A stretch of 64,000 bases of DNA, from NCBI RefSeq assembly GCF_047663525.1, contig NC_092590.1, forward strand, positions 4,236,001 through 4,300,000. The letters run 5' to 3'. Every line of letters starts with the position of its first letter. Positions within the stretch are counted from its first letter, which is position 1. Shown one piece after another: positions 47,061 through 61,700 of the stretch. Source of the DNA: Anas platyrhynchos (taxonomy: Eukaryota; Chordata; Aves; Anseriformes; Anatidae). The position numbers and the translations under genes were made by a program. A model generated the notes under the pieces. It did not search any database. It saw only the letters and a list, made by a program, of their open reading frames with translations, and was not told the origin of the DNA.

Positions 47061-50000
47061 GGCGGGTTTAAAACGCTTCCAGTCCGGCAATCACTTGGGA
47101 AATAACGGAAGGAATGATGGCAGGCCGGGTCTGGCAGGCGGCTAGAACTTGGTTGAGGGCTGGGGCTGCCGGGTTGCTTGGGCTCAGTTGTGTGCCAGGG
47201 AGTGGAAACACCAGCAGCTCGAGTGCGTGGTTGTCCGGCAGTACCATGGGATAACTGCTAGGGCTGTACAAAAGTACGGAGACAAACCTATGCAGCCCTA
47301 CCAGTCCTGCCAGTGCCGTGTGTGAGCCTCGGCTGCTCTCACCTTGAACAGTTTGCGTACAGAAACTTATCTCCACTCTGTCAAGAGCGTGACAGCAGTG
47401 GCTCCTGCCTTTAGGTCATGATGTTTTCCGTCCAGAATGCAGTCGATAGCTGAAATACACGTACCGTGTTTGTATAAACAATTAGACACACATTTATTTA
47501 TTTATTTATTTATTATACCAGAGTAAATTGGGTTCAGAATTGAGCTGAACAAAGGAGCTTTACCAGGAGACTTAATAGCAGAGACATTCTTGATGAGACA
47601 ATGGAGGAGACAGACTAGCAGGTTTCTTCAAGGGTAAAGAGTCTGTTTCCCTGGTATGAATAATAAAGGCTATGGGAAGCCCCTACATTATGGCTGAACT
47701 AGGCCACATCTGTTAGGAAAGACTCCTACCTTTTGGAAGAGATCTGGTAGTGACCTTGTAGTACTAGACTGACAGGTCTCCTAGGTACGTAGGTAGCTGA
47801 GCAATTAAAAGTATATAAGCCTTTTCTGTCTCAATTTCTCTAGACAATGAGAGGATCAGAACAGAAAAAGGGAACTGAAGAAAGAAAATAACTATTAAAA
47901 AAGACAGAAAAGTTACTTGACAGAAAGCAGACTGGAGAATAATCAGACTCACGATATGCTATTCAGATCGATCACCCTTAATTTGTCTAAATTCCTCCTC
48001 TATTCAGGTTTCCTTAGCCCTTGGTTTCACCTGTTAATTCCTCTCCTGTTCCTGTGCTTTGTCCTTAATAGATGCTGACTACTATGCTTTCTTCATCCTC
48101 CTGGTTCCCAAAGACAAAAGAAGGCATCCTTTGCCTTAGAACTCGGAGAGGTTTGGGTTGGAAGAACTGAAAATAAATATTAAATAAAAGCAGATAAACT
48201 GTATCCAGAGGTCAGCCAGGTGTTATTTGTAGCAAAGATAGTTTCTGTTTGCTTAGTACCTTTCTGTTATTTCTTTACTACTCCATTTCTGTTACTCTTA
48301 GAGATTATAGAGATGGGTATGAGAAAAGAAGCTTAGCCTTCTGAATGTATATTCTGCCTTATTTCTCTGTAATTAAAATAATATTTTGTTAACATAGGGC
48401 TTGTATTCTCTACACCTATATGAAGATATTAATTGGCTTTTGCCGATACTTTTTTTGCTAGATACTACAGTTTTCTGTTCTGATTTCACTGATAACAGCA
48501 AAATTTCCTTTGGACATTTGTACCATCATTTAGACATTTCTCCTTAAAAAAAGTTCTTTCATATCTGTGTAGGCTGATGCATTGGCACAACTAGTGAATC
48601 CCCAAGGCAAATAATTTGAATAAAGTCTCCTTGTTCTCTTAAAAATAGCCAAGCTCTGGACATGTTTCTATAGCACATTAGAAATTTCTGGCACAAGAAG
48701 TAAAAAAGAAAGAGAGTAGCAAAAGCAGGAAAATGAGCAGCTGCATAAAGCAGTAACATTCACTCAGAGAGAATAAGCAATATTTTTCATTTGTGAAAAC
48801 ATTTCATGGTGCTCCCATGGTCCTGGCTTGTGTTGTAGCTCAGTGTCAAGCTGCTAACAAACCTGGAAAAGGACAACTTTTATAAACAGAAAAATCACTT
48901 CCACACATCAGTACATTTTCTTATCAGAGTTTATTGTTGCACTTCAGATATCATGCCACTATCAGAATAATATCTATTTTTATTAAAAAAAAAAAATGAG
49001 AAAAATGTTTCCAGCAATTTTCATTCAATGTGAATGACAAGAGTATTACATCTATAAACACTGAAATATCTAATTAATTTCTTCCTGAGGAAGTTTCACA
49101 TCTTTAAGCAATGAAAAAGGATATTTTGTACAAGATAGTCTGCAAATCATTGAAACTAATTCTTTCTGCACAAGTAGAACTGGGAAGATATCACAGTATT
49201 TCAGGAATGTTTGTTGAAATAGTTAAGTGAATTCATATCAGACTCCATGTTTACACCCCCTAATGGTCACTTTCTACTCACACATTGATTTGTAATGGCA
49301 CAGATATTTGAGGAAGTCAAATTTCAGAATTGTATTTATGAAAATAAATGTGAAGCTCACATAATCAAACATTTCTTAAAGGAATTGCTTATGCAGTTAT
49401 CAACCATGGAAACAAAAACCATAGCCATGTTACCAACCACATTAAAACACCTGACTTTAACTAGCAAGTATAAATTTGTTGTGATAAATCACTGTTTTTT
49501 AGAAGTGTTAATAATGATAGTTTATTTCTGAAAATCAAACACTGATTGTAGGGAAGTTGTAAACAGAGAGGCAAACTTTGCCAGGCAAATTCATGTTGTA
49601 TGACTTGCTTACTCAGCTGTACTGCATCCTGTTATCTGGGGGGTAACACATGTAGCTTGTCTGCATGCTTTGCTCAGACTTCATTCTTCACCAAGTTGAC
49701 TGCACATTAAAAGTTATTCTGCTTTTTAAAGCGTCCTGTTAAATGTAAGAACATCTTTACATAGAATAGTTCTGGAGGAAAATAGCATGGCTTCATAGCT
49801 TCTTCGTATAAACCAGTTATAACCCAGTATGACAGACTCAGAACTGCAAAGACCTCTAGCTGTTTGCCTTTACTTCTCTGCTGCTCTGGAGCCTCAGCCT
49901 AGCCCACCTAGCCTACCAGCAGCTGCCCCTCCAGCACCTCTTCTGGAGATGCTAATGCCTAGCAGCTGCGTCTCAGTAGGAGCTCTGACTTAACACACAT

Positions 50001-52625
50001 CCAGAATCACGTCCTTTTTGGATACACAGTTCCAGGGCCAAAAGGTCAAGTTACTTTGTTCACAGTATTGATCCAGGTGAAGTTAGCAGAGGAATCCATT
50101 GAAGATTTGCCTAGGGACTCATTAATTTTGTTTCAATCTTAGGAAGGGCACTAGGAGGGTACAACAGCTCCTCCACCAGGACTTGAGAGCCACCAAGGCA
50201 CTTCTTGCCAGAGCACAACCTTTATGTGTGGCTGCCAAACCAAGCCTAGTCCACTCAAGGCACGGCTGTGCATGTGGGATTTACTGTCCCAGTTCTGCTG
50301 GGGCCTTGGTTTCCCAGAGAAAGACAGAAATGGAGCTCCTGAAAACAAAGTCTAAACTATGAAAGTGGCTGAAGCTCACTTCTCCAGCACGTAGGAAGCA
50401 CTCAATTTGTGAAGATCTCAGGCATTTTATAGTTCTAAAATTTTTCCAATTTTCTTCTATTATACATTTTTCTTCTATTTTAAATGTTTGATTGATGATC
50501 TATTTTAAATGTTTGATCAGGTTATATAAATGGTAAAATCAGTCATGCCAGGATGAAAAACCCAAGTATTTTCTCCAGTTAGTCAATTTACTTGTAACAA
50601 ATCCATATAAATGCTTAAAGAGCTGTCCATAGCATGCAGAGAATTTGCATTTACAGATATTCAGAATTCAGAGTGTTTCTTTTATCAAATAAGAGTGTTT
50701 TAAGACATGTCAGCTTTTGGGCCAAATCCGTATGACAGTGAATATCTAAAATGAAATGTAAATTTTCATTCTCTCTAATAAATAATAAAGATATTCATCT
50801 TAAAAATGTCTACTCTAGTAGGTCCTCCTCATTAATCATGCATATTCCCTTAGCAAAAATGTGCTGCATAAAGAATATTGTTATATACAGCAAATTGCTC
50901 TAGAATTTTGCTTTACAGGCCTATCAAAACCAGGTATTACATACACAAAATCAATAAATAATAAAGTTTACCAGCTAGAGGTACAGTAAGGATCTCAACA
51001 TCTGTTTTCTATTTAGGGAGTAACAGACTGCTTTTCATTCTATTAACTTGAAATTTAAATTATGAGATTACATAAATGTTGTAAAACAGCACTGAGACAA
51101 AGAAAGTTTTTCCACCACCTGATGCATGTTTTTATCTAGTCATCCTAAAACAAATTATGATAATAGTACATATCTACTGTAAAAAGCATTGCATTTAGTA
51201 CTGTAGCTATCTTTCGTATTCACTACCCCTTCATGCCTTTAGAAACATTCAGAGCCAAAGTTCAGTGGAGAAACAGTAAGGCCATACTCAGCTGAAATTT
51301 TCAACAGTCTTCTTTCTCAACTTTTAAGTACTATTAGAGTATATCTCATACTTAAACTGATATTATGAGATGTGCTACTGAAATGTACCAAAAATGTAAG
51401 GCTGGATATTTGCGTTTTTTCATTATTAGAGCCCAATTTTCTACCATGACCTGTGGTTTTTTTTTTTTTCTTCCCTAAAGCTTATTTCTAAAATTTAATA
51501 CCAAATATGTTCACCTGGAAAACAGACAGATTTTTGCAGCCGACAAACTGAAGGTCACTGCACGATGCTACAGTTTTGATCAGGTTGAGGGTTCTTGGAA
51601 TGCACACAGCATAGATTGAAAAGCAAATAAATTAAGGAAAAATACTGGTGCAAATTAAGGCAATCTAAGTATGGATCTGTTTCTGCTCTTTACCAGTTTT
51701 CATTTGAGTGGCTACATTCCTGATTCACAGCAATGTACATGTATCTGGATTTGGCTGCTCATAGAAGCCAGGCGTGAAGGCTGTTATTGCACTGCTTCAG
51801 TTTGGCTCAGTTGTTGAAGTATAATACTGCTCATAAGGATTTTATTGCAACATTTGTGTTTTACATCACCAATTAAATTTCTGTTCAGATACAGGCTACA
51901 TTCTGTATTTTGCTGCTTCAGACAGTGCAAAATTAGGCAGCAATTATGGACAAAGGCCTTTATCGCATTATAAGAGTTTGTTACTACAGGCTATAATCAT
52001 AGGAAATGTTTTTTTTTTTTCTTTTGCTTACACTGCTTTTGCCTGTGGATTCCAGATTTTGCTCCGTGTGTTTTGTTGCTGTGCACACCTAAATCGTGTA
52101 TGATGGCTGTACTTCTCACCTTTATTAGTATATACTTCAGGTATTAGCAAGCTGATTCCAATGGCAGAAGTACACTTGGCATTTTATGCTACATTAAATT
52201 TTCTTATTTTATGCAAGACACAATAATCAATGCAAAGAAAAACTGTCATCAGTCTAGCAATGAACTACAAAACCTACAGGAGACACAATACTTTTAAACT
52301 GATATATAAAAATGTAAGTATTTACTGTGAAATTGGACAGGTCATGTATCTCTGAAGCTTATATCAGCTGCAATTAACTTCCACATATGTGCACAGTAGT
52401 CCACAAGTCCACAGGCCCAGAAACGTTAATGAGAAAGATCTGGCCCACCAGAGGTCTAAGAAACACATGTATTTTCACAATCCACATGCCAGCATATGGA
52501 AATAATTTCTATCTTTTACTTTTTTTTGCAGAGGTATATTTTACAAGACTTTCTGGTAGCTACTGGAGACTTTAGGTAGGATGACTGAAGTGTGGAAGAG
52601 ATTTTAAAAAGACTTTTTTTCAATG
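47061..52625. other. Intergenic DNA downstream of NDST3
   Basis: No exon or interspersed repeat recognised. It contains an ATTT microsatellite at about 47493-47512 and a 19-bp direct repeat near 50476-50519. On the - strand, AATAAA signals for NDST3 are possible at 52126-52121, 51846-51841 and 48935-48930; which is used cannot be told from sequence, so part of this stretch is NDST3 3' UTR. Confidence 0.55.
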
Positions 52626-52745
52626 CTATCTTACTTTCTGTAGTTCCTGTCTCAGCCACGATGGCAGAGGTTGTCCCAATTTGTGTAGGAGTTTTGACAG
52701 TTCCACATTGTGATCTCTGTAGTAGGTTGACAGAAAAGCCCTGCA
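52626..52745 (-). CDS. NDST3: NDST3 last coding exon
   Basis: Acceptor TATATCCATCAG|TGC; it encodes 39 residues, [16 protein letters not shown] through [12 protein letters not shown] to QKVR and TAG. A second AG three bases inside the exon would shift the frame, so the upstream one is chosen by homology (human S-R-T-F-L-S against C-R-A-F-L-S). Confidence 0.95.
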   Translation of the reverse strand, partial: CRAFLSTYYRDHNVELSKLLHKLGQPLPSWLRQELQKVR

Positions 52746-55700
52746 CTGATGGATATAAAAGCAGATATTTTTATTTAATAAAATGCTGTACTGTAATTGC
52801 CGTGAATTCTTAGTTTCAAAGTTTCTTTTACCTGTGTCAAAACTTTACTTTCTCCTATGCAATTTATATATTTTTTTATGATATCTACTGCATACAAGTT
52901 TAAGCTCATCAATTATCATCTGAACTTTAACAGATAATTTCAAGAAACAGAAGGTGTCCATAACAAACACTGGTGTCAAAGCAAAGGATCTGATCTGCTC
53001 TCAGATAGACATGTAAATTAAGAATTGCTCTGAAGCTGGTACAGCTACTTTGAATTTACTGAAGTTTATTTTTCAAACAGGTGCCAAATTTCAAAATTAG
53101 TTTTTATTTTTTTCCTTAAACAAAACAAAATACCACCACAAAAAAAAAAAAACACCAAACAATCAAAAAACCCCATACCAAAAACCCAAACACAAACAAG
53201 AACTTAAATTCTTCACATTTGATATAAAGAACTAAAAAAAATGGTGTTCTCCACAACTACTTTAAAGGCCTCATTTGTAGGGAAAGGTAGTCAAATAATT
53301 AATGGCTACTTGATTTTGTCTTCTTTCCTTTCTTATGTTTTTGCCTTTGTGGTGTCTCACTTATGGCTAAATCCCTGTATAATGCCAATGAGTATAATGG
53401 TTTACCTCAGAATCCATCGGAGGGTATTTTCTACCTTTGCTCTTTCCAAGACACTTGGTTTTTCCTTCTTCCAGAAGCTGACACCAGAAACCTTTATGTG
53501 AATCGAACCTGAAACAAGTATTTTGTACACTTTCAACACAGAAATATAAGAAAATAAGAGCTTAAGAGCAATTCTTAAGAGCTATTTTTTGCTCCAAAAA
53601 AAAAAAAAAGTCATTTCAGGAAAAAAGGCATCAAACAAGTGGAGAAACGGAGAAGCTGAAGAGATTTAACAGGAGCAAGGCATTAAGAACTTGCTCCAGA
53701 CACAACAAATGAAGTAAATAAAGAGAAGAAAAAGGACAGAGGCAGGAGCCAACAGTTATCCTGGAAAGACTGTATCTTGCAGTGTAAAGTCTACAAGATG
53801 CTGCAAGGAGGATGCATCTCTGAAGTTTATACCAAAAAAGATGGTACCTATGTGTGATACAATGAGGTGATTATTAAGATTATTGTTGGGGAAGACAGAT
53901 TTAGTGTGGGCAGAGGTACTGGCATAATCACTGTAACAAAAATACTTATGTGCAGTCTATATATGTTATCATGTAGACTTTGGACACAAATTTTAGGCAC
54001 ATTTTAAGAATTACATCATGTCTTCCAAGAATACATTCTTAGTCTATGGAGAGTAGGCATGCAGAAAAAAAGGCAGGGCTTTTGCTTTCAACACAGACAT
54101 AGGTAACATCTGTGTTTGTTGTTTCAGACATATTATAGTTCGGAAGTCCAACAGAAAGCAATGTATTTACCAGACAGCTACACTGGGCTAAGCAATGGGT
54201 TTTGACTTCTCCCTTAGAGAGCTTTTGACAGCAAAGATGGAAAACACTTCTTCCAGCTGGGCTTAGGTTGATTTCATCAGCTCAACGTAACCACCATGCA
54301 CATTTTTTTCTTCTTAGTTATCTCTGCCCAAATTATAAAAAGTGAATCTTAAGATACTTAGCCTACAGTTCACTTCCAAATCCTTCACTCCCATTCTGTA
54401 AATTTGGTATACTGGTATACCAATATACATAAAATACACACTATTGGCATTCCTTGCAGGCAGGACAGTACAAACCCAGAAAGTACAAAACTCTTCTAAT
54501 TCTATGGAGAAATGATACACAAATCCAATTTTTTTTTTTTGTTTCACATTGCTATACTGCAATCTCAAAATTATGAGTAAAAATAATTTGTATTATTTGT
54601 ATCTCTTTTGTAAAAATACATGTGACAATTAAATTATTTAAAGACAAATTAATTACTGGTGTTAGCAAGCTGGTAACAGCTGAGAAGACAAACTGGCATC
54701 AGTGCACTCTAATCAAAAAAGTTGCTTTATTTCTGTGAACATTACCTGGGTACGAAGGCTGACATAAAGGAAAATGCATGCAATAGACTTAGATGCAGAT
54801 GGGATTAATTCACAGTATCCAGGCCAAAGGCTTCAGTATTTAAAAAAAATCAAACAAAAACAAACAAACAAGCCACCACCACCATCACCAAAACAAACCA
54901 AAAAGCCAAACAAATGAAATATGTTTTCAATAGACTCAACTTCAGGGATCATTTGTCCCTTTACGTCTTTACAATGCACTTGACTATCTCATGGAAAATG
55001 AAAGTCTGTTTTGCTACCTGTGCCATAAAAGAGAATAGAATACAACTAGATGAAACTATTAAATAAATAAATTTCTAAGAAATGAAAACATTCTTTTCTG
55101 CGAGCTTCCTATAAGGACAGATAATAGACTCCTATTGAAAAGAGTAATCCTGTCAATCTTACTTTAAGGGAAACCAAATCTAAGTGTCAGAATCCAAAGA
55201 ATTTGTGTACATGTGTATTTATGACATACAGAGTGGATGTTATATTCTTGACTGATACTGTTGAATCTTGCAGCTAACATCCAAAACAGAAACTAAGTAT
55301 TCTTCCTTTCTCCTTATGCATGTCAGTATTCCATGTTCCATTTGCTGATGGAAATAAAATTCCTTTTTATTCATCCAAAATTCACTTGCAGTTCTCACAA
55401 AGCAGTATTTATTTTGTCCATTTGTCAAATGTCTACTCCAGTAACAGTCAAACTCCACATTTAGTGACTTCAGTGTATGCTTTACAGGAAATCTAACCCT
55501 GTATTGTGCTCTTTTCCAGACACCAATGAATACATCCTACTACACTTACATGAGGGGAGAAGTATGAGAGGCTTTGTTTTGTAGTGACCTTATTTACAGA
55601 TTAACTGGTATTTTAGGAACATATGAACAAGCAATAATGATGACAAAATTAACTCACGTTAGGGCTTCAGAGTAATTATAATGAGGAGAAACTCCCAGAA

Positions 55701-58700
55701 ATTTCTGCACTTCATCCATTACGGTAGACGGGTCAGTTCTTAGCTGCTGTCCATCAATAATTAGCAACTACAAAAAATAAAATAAATGGAAGTTTAATTT
55801 GAAATTCATTATGTCAAGTTTCAAACTGGAACTTCTACCTCTGTCAAAGTCATTCATTATATGATGAGAAATGCCCTAGATAATTGGTCCAGTTTTATTT
55901 GTCATTATCATTAATGAGTAGGATAATGACATGTTAATTAAATCTGAAATGATATCAAATTGGAAGCTGTTGTGGCAAAAGAGAAATAGCAGTGAAGGGC
56001 CTAGAAATATAAGAAATGTTGCAGGAAACTGAATGAGACTTGTCCAGAAAAGAAAAAAAGAAAAGCTGTTAGTGTCTAAAGAAATATTAATTCTCACAGA
56101 CACGGGAATATACAAATATATGTTACAGTCACATTGAAAGGCTTGTCACTGGAAATGACCGAAAAGACAAAAAATAGTAGGTAGATGTTAAGTTAAATGC
56201 CTTACTTCTGAAACTATACAAGAATACAAAATATTATGAAAAACACTTGAGAATATGAATGAAGGTAACGATGACATCATGACAGGCATGTAGATACAGA
56301 ATGTGAAATACATCTCTAAGAAAGCCAGGTGCTGGAAAGCAATTTCTTCTTTTTGTAACTGCTTGATCATATATGCACTCACACCAGTCCACTTCAGATA
56401 GGGCTACCCTTTTACCTGGACATGAATCTTCATGGAAATAAACAGTATCTGAGGATTATATCAAATGCAGTATCATGCTTAAACGACCCACTGAAATGGA
56501 TTAGGCAAGCATTCATTTCCTGTGATGGAAACAGCTTTACATTTTCCATCATGTTTTGGTGATGAAAAGGAGGGGGGCAACAAATCTGCAGACGGTTCAA
56601 TGGTCTCATTCCGTATGCAGTGCTGAAGCTTGCTCTTTATGCAAGGACAGAGGCTATGATTTGCTTCCAGGATTGGATGAAGCTTATTAGGTTTGCAATT
56701 CTATAAGGTTTCAGAGCATAATCAAAAGGAAGAAAATGTCTTTTTTTTTTTTTTGAAAGATCAGTCTTTGGAATTACCCATATGTGGATTTAGAGATGTG
56801 GATTAGTGAAGTATCAAGCTGTTCAGAAATCAGTAGCTCATCCCAGAAGTCTTTCAAATCAGATGCATTATGACTGCTTGAGTCCAAAAATGAACCTGCT
56901 GTTTTACTAAGAAGTAAGGTCTGAAAGGCTTCATAGCACAGCGGTCAAAAAAGATCCCAAGTGGGGAATATTTCCATCCAAAAGAAAAAGAATGAAATTT
57001 CTTCTTCAGTATTTAACAAATAGAAAAATCTGGGCCATCCCTGCTTCTGCCACGCGGAAAAAAAAAAAAAAAAAAGATGTGTAAGAAAAAGTTTTGCCAA
57101 TGGAAATTGATTCAAATTCTTGACACTTTCAGGGAGCAGACAACAAAATATATTAGGGGAACTTTACCAATCCTTGTTGCAACTTCTGCCATTTACTATA
57201 TGCCTACTGACTAAGGCTCTACAAGGCTGTATTTCTAAGCCGATCTGTTTTTAGGTGTAGCTTATGTAACTGTTTCATGCTTCAGCAGTTCTCTAAAATT
57301 GCTAACAAGTTTGGATATAACCTACCATACGCTGTTGCTTTTGCAATGCAAGTTAACTCCTAATACTTTAACAGAGAAAATATAAAGCTATCAGGGCTGG
57401 TTCTTCACCATCATTGTGGGAGGCAAAATCTGGCAAAATTCTGTCTGATGATGCGCACTGTTCAGTACTCATCAGTTACTTTGGAGAAAACCTAATGAAA
57501 ATATGTTGTAGAAAATTTCATACACGTATCATGATATGACAGTACTGTGTATCTCATGAATTCTGCAAGGCTGCCCCAAAAGAGAATATGTGAAGAATAA
57601 CACCAACTAGAGGCTACAGAACTTCTTTGGCACACTCTAAGAAAACAGAAGGTATGGACTCCAGCCAAATTGTCTCAGCTAAGCAAATCTGGGCTAAACA
57701 GAAGGTTCAGGCTGCAGCCAACCTCCCTCAGCTAAAGTTATCTTTAAATGTTGGGTGAGGAGCAGTGCCAGACACACTGTTAATGTCAGAAAAATCTATT
57801 CCAGAAATAAATCTATGAAGGAGATACTGATCATGTCTCCCTGTTTTTGTATAGCAGATGATGTTCAGGGCTTAGGATGCAAATCTCTTGAGGCCTGATT
57901 CTACACAGGGCCAGAAATAGACTAAAAACTTGCATGTTGTATACCAGCAGAAGTTTACAGGGGAGATACAATTTTCAGATTGTTTATGCTCCATCTGTAC
58001 CAAAATCTCTGGGCCCATAAACAGACACCCTCTGAGACTCAAAGACAGAAAAACTGGTCTTAACACAAAGGATATGTCAAGGATTTTCAGAGTTTGCAAT
58101 AGATACCAAATGTACGTGATTAGGAGCACCAACAGCTACAGAAAAGTCATCAGGCAAACTATGATTTCATCTTGAAAAATGGTGATGTCTGAGATGGCAA
58201 ACACATGGATGTACACAAAAGTTTTATTTATACTGTTAACAAAAACAAATCAGAGGCAGCTCTTTGTTCTTGAGACTAAATGGCATAAGCATGACGTGGA
58301 TCCACACTTCTAAAACCTCTCACCCACAAAAACAAACTGATTGTGTCCAGACTCAACAAACTGTTTGTGTCCAGGTTTGTTCATTACTATAATCATAGCC
58401 TAAGGAGGGTGACACAGTGGCAGTGCATGAAAGAACCAAGGACTGGGTGAAGACACTGATGCATTTAAAGATTGAAGTGTTACAGCTTCACTAGATCACA
58501 TCCATTTTCATCTGTTATTCCTTATTTTAGATGGAAAAAAATATTGTGTATACCCCAAAGTCTTCAGGTGCCAAATCTATTTTAAAGAGCGATTTTCCCC
58601 CTTCCTTCCCACATACAGAGGGCAAAATTCCAGCTTACATCACTTGGTAGTAGATGAGACTTGTTACCATTCAGAGAGGACAGAAATACTACTGAGGAGC

Positions 58701-61700
58701 ATCTCGTTATTTTCCATCTTTTTTTTTTTTCTTGCGAAGCTTGATGGAATATCTGATACTAAAAAGACCACAAAGCACTGCACGCTTAATTCTCTTTTCC
58801 TCAACATTACAGACAAGGAATCAGACATACAGTGATGAAAGCATGAGCAAATTAAAAAAAAAAAAAAAAGCTGTAAGCTAAAGGCAGTCCAGGATACCAG
58901 AGCATTCAATGAGCACCAATGAAGTTTCCTGAACTTCCAGATCACTCTGATCTGTTTTGCATAAGTTCCCAGCTGCGTGGAATACACAATATCCATAGCA
59001 ATGTCAGGTCAACTAATTAGAACATAGCTATGAATAATCAATGTCTTAAAGCATGTTAGAGTGTACCTAGGATATCCCCTGAGGAACAGCACTCATTAGG
59101 CAAGACTATTACGAAGGTAATCTTTTAGGATATTATATATGTAAGTTTAGGATGTCAAGTTACAGTCTTATTCACCTGATAAGGTGGGAAGTAAGTTAGC
59201 CATCTTTCAATATGTGTAGCATACCATCCAGGTGCTAGGCATCTCTTTTGGAGAGCTCTAAGCTCAGAAGGGGCTCGAGGTCCAGCTGTGATCACCTGAT
59301 AGAAACTGAATTTTAGAGCTGCAGGATCTTCATGTGATCGTTGATGCTGTAAAACAAGTTACATTGCTGAGTTTTACACACCACAAAAGTTGTGAAAATA
59401 AAAAAAACCTGGTCAGTCTTACTGACCTTGCCATGAGTGATTATCCACAATAGAAGTTGCTTTAGGTTACTTTAGGTTAAGAAGTCCTCATCTGTATTCA
59501 TTTGTTGAAAATGCTGGGATAAACACTGCTAATGTTTGTACCAAAAGAAATTAGAAGATAGACTAATGCTAGCAATAACAAAATAGAATGCATAAATGTT
59601 TATTTTTTCAAAAACTGGGTGGCAGCTTTTGTACAAACGAATCTAGCATAACTAACAAAAATATCATGAAGCTCTATTTCTAGTAGTTTCATATTTTATT
59701 TTTTCCAGCTTAAACAAGGCAAATAATTGGAAAGGAAAATTGGTATTGGAGAATCATTAGATATCTCAGGTCAGAAAAGCTCTCAGTAGGTTTCTAAGTC
59801 AAGCCTGCCATTCAAAGCAGGGCCAGACTGGATTTACAGCTTTCATTTCTCCTCATCATAACAATAACACAAAATATGTCATAAAACTTGTAAGAATCAC
59901 AGAATCACAGAATTTCTAGGTTGGAAGAGACCTCAAGATCATCGAGTCCAACCTCTGACCTAACGCTAACAGTCCCCACTAAACCATATCCCTAAGCTCT
60001 ACATCTAAACGTCTTTTGAAGACTTCCAGGGATGGTGACTCCACCATTTCCCTGGGCAGCCCGTTCCAATGCCTAACAACCCTTTCGGTAAAGAAGTTCT
60101 TCCTAAGATCCAACCTAAAACTCCCCTGGCGCAACTTAAGCCCATTCCCCCTCATCCTGTCACCAGGCACGTGGGAGAACAGGCCAACCCCCACCTCACT
60201 ACAGCCTCCTTTAAGGTATCTGTAGAGAGCAATAAGGTCGCCCCTGAGCCTCCTCTTCTCCAGGCTGAACAAGCCCAGCTCCCTCAGCCGCTCCTCGTAG
60301 GACTTGTTCTCCAGGCCCCTCACCAGCTTCGTCGCCCTTCTTTGGACCCGCTCAAGCACCTCGATGTCCTTCTTGTAGCGAGGGGCCCAAAACTGAACAC
60401 AGTACTCGAGGTGCGGCCTCACCAGAGCCGAGTACAGGGGGACGATCACCTCCCTAGCCCTGCTGGTCACACTGTTTCTGATACAAGCCAGGATGCTGCT
60501 GGCCTTCTTGGCCACCTGAGCACACTGCTGAGCACACTCATATTCAGCCGACTGTCCACCATCACTCCCAGGTCCTTCTCTGCCTGGCAGCTCTCCAAAG
60601 AACTTCGTTCTTTTTGGAATTTTGTTTTTTTGTATTTGCATTTTATCCAATTTCATGTGGACCAGAAGAATAGAAATAGCTTATTTTAAGTCAAAACTAT
60701 TAACTAGGACTAGGGCTGGAGAAGTAGAAATCTATTCTGAACATAGCTTACTATCTGTGCTTCAAATATCTTATACCAAGGTAACTGGCACCTAGCTTTT
60801 AATTGTATGCAATTGTTATGCTGGTGAAATACTACGTATGAACAACTGCACTGTGTAAAGGATTTCGTCATATTTTTATATGGAATTTATAGTATTTTAT
60901 CATTGTTGCTGTTACTAAAATATCTTTTAAAAATATTTTAAAAAGAAGCATCGGTACCACAATCTGCCCTGATTCCTCAAAATATTGATAAAAACATAAT
61001 ATATAGATCAAAAAACTAGATAGCCATGCTTTGTATTAAACTAACCTTCAATCATCCCTTTTAATTTTATGCTTTTTTCTCAACTCCACTAAGTATTTAC
61101 TATTGCTTTGAATAACTGTTGCAAATTACATATGGGGAATCTACTTATTTTTATAATTTGCAGAATACTCCTTCAGCATTAACATAGTTTCTTCTAATAT
61201 TATAACAACAACAACACCACAAAGGAATTCCAGTACTTTAGTGCTATGAAACATTAAGGTAAAGTACTGCAGTAAAAAAGTACTCAGTGCTGATGATGCA
61301 TTTAAGATGGAAGTTCTACCTTTAATTGCAATTCAGCTATTATTTCTGCACCTGTTTTTATTTTAATTAGGTATGTGTAAAACAACAAGATCATGGACAC
61401 ATACAAACCCCATATTTTGAACATGAGCCTTGCCAATGTTTGTATAAACTAATTTATCCGTGTGCTGATTACATACATTAATCAAGCGAGCAAGCATTTT
61501 TATATGCTTAGATTAGCAAGACTTTCAAAAATGTGGTTTCTGGTATTTTAACCTTCAAAAGATTTTTCAGATTTACATGGACAGATACCTTAGTCTATGG
61601 TTAATGATATGTGGATCACCAACTGACCAATAAAAGCCTGTATTGTCTAAGCCCTTTATATATATTGTCTAACCCCTTTATATATATACGGACTGAAGGA

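Noticed and set aside
46711-47145. A 144-codon + strand frame and its neighbours in the second CpG island
   Set aside because: Low-complexity Pro/Arg content driven by GC and a 12-bp repeat; no family similarity and no splice evidence.
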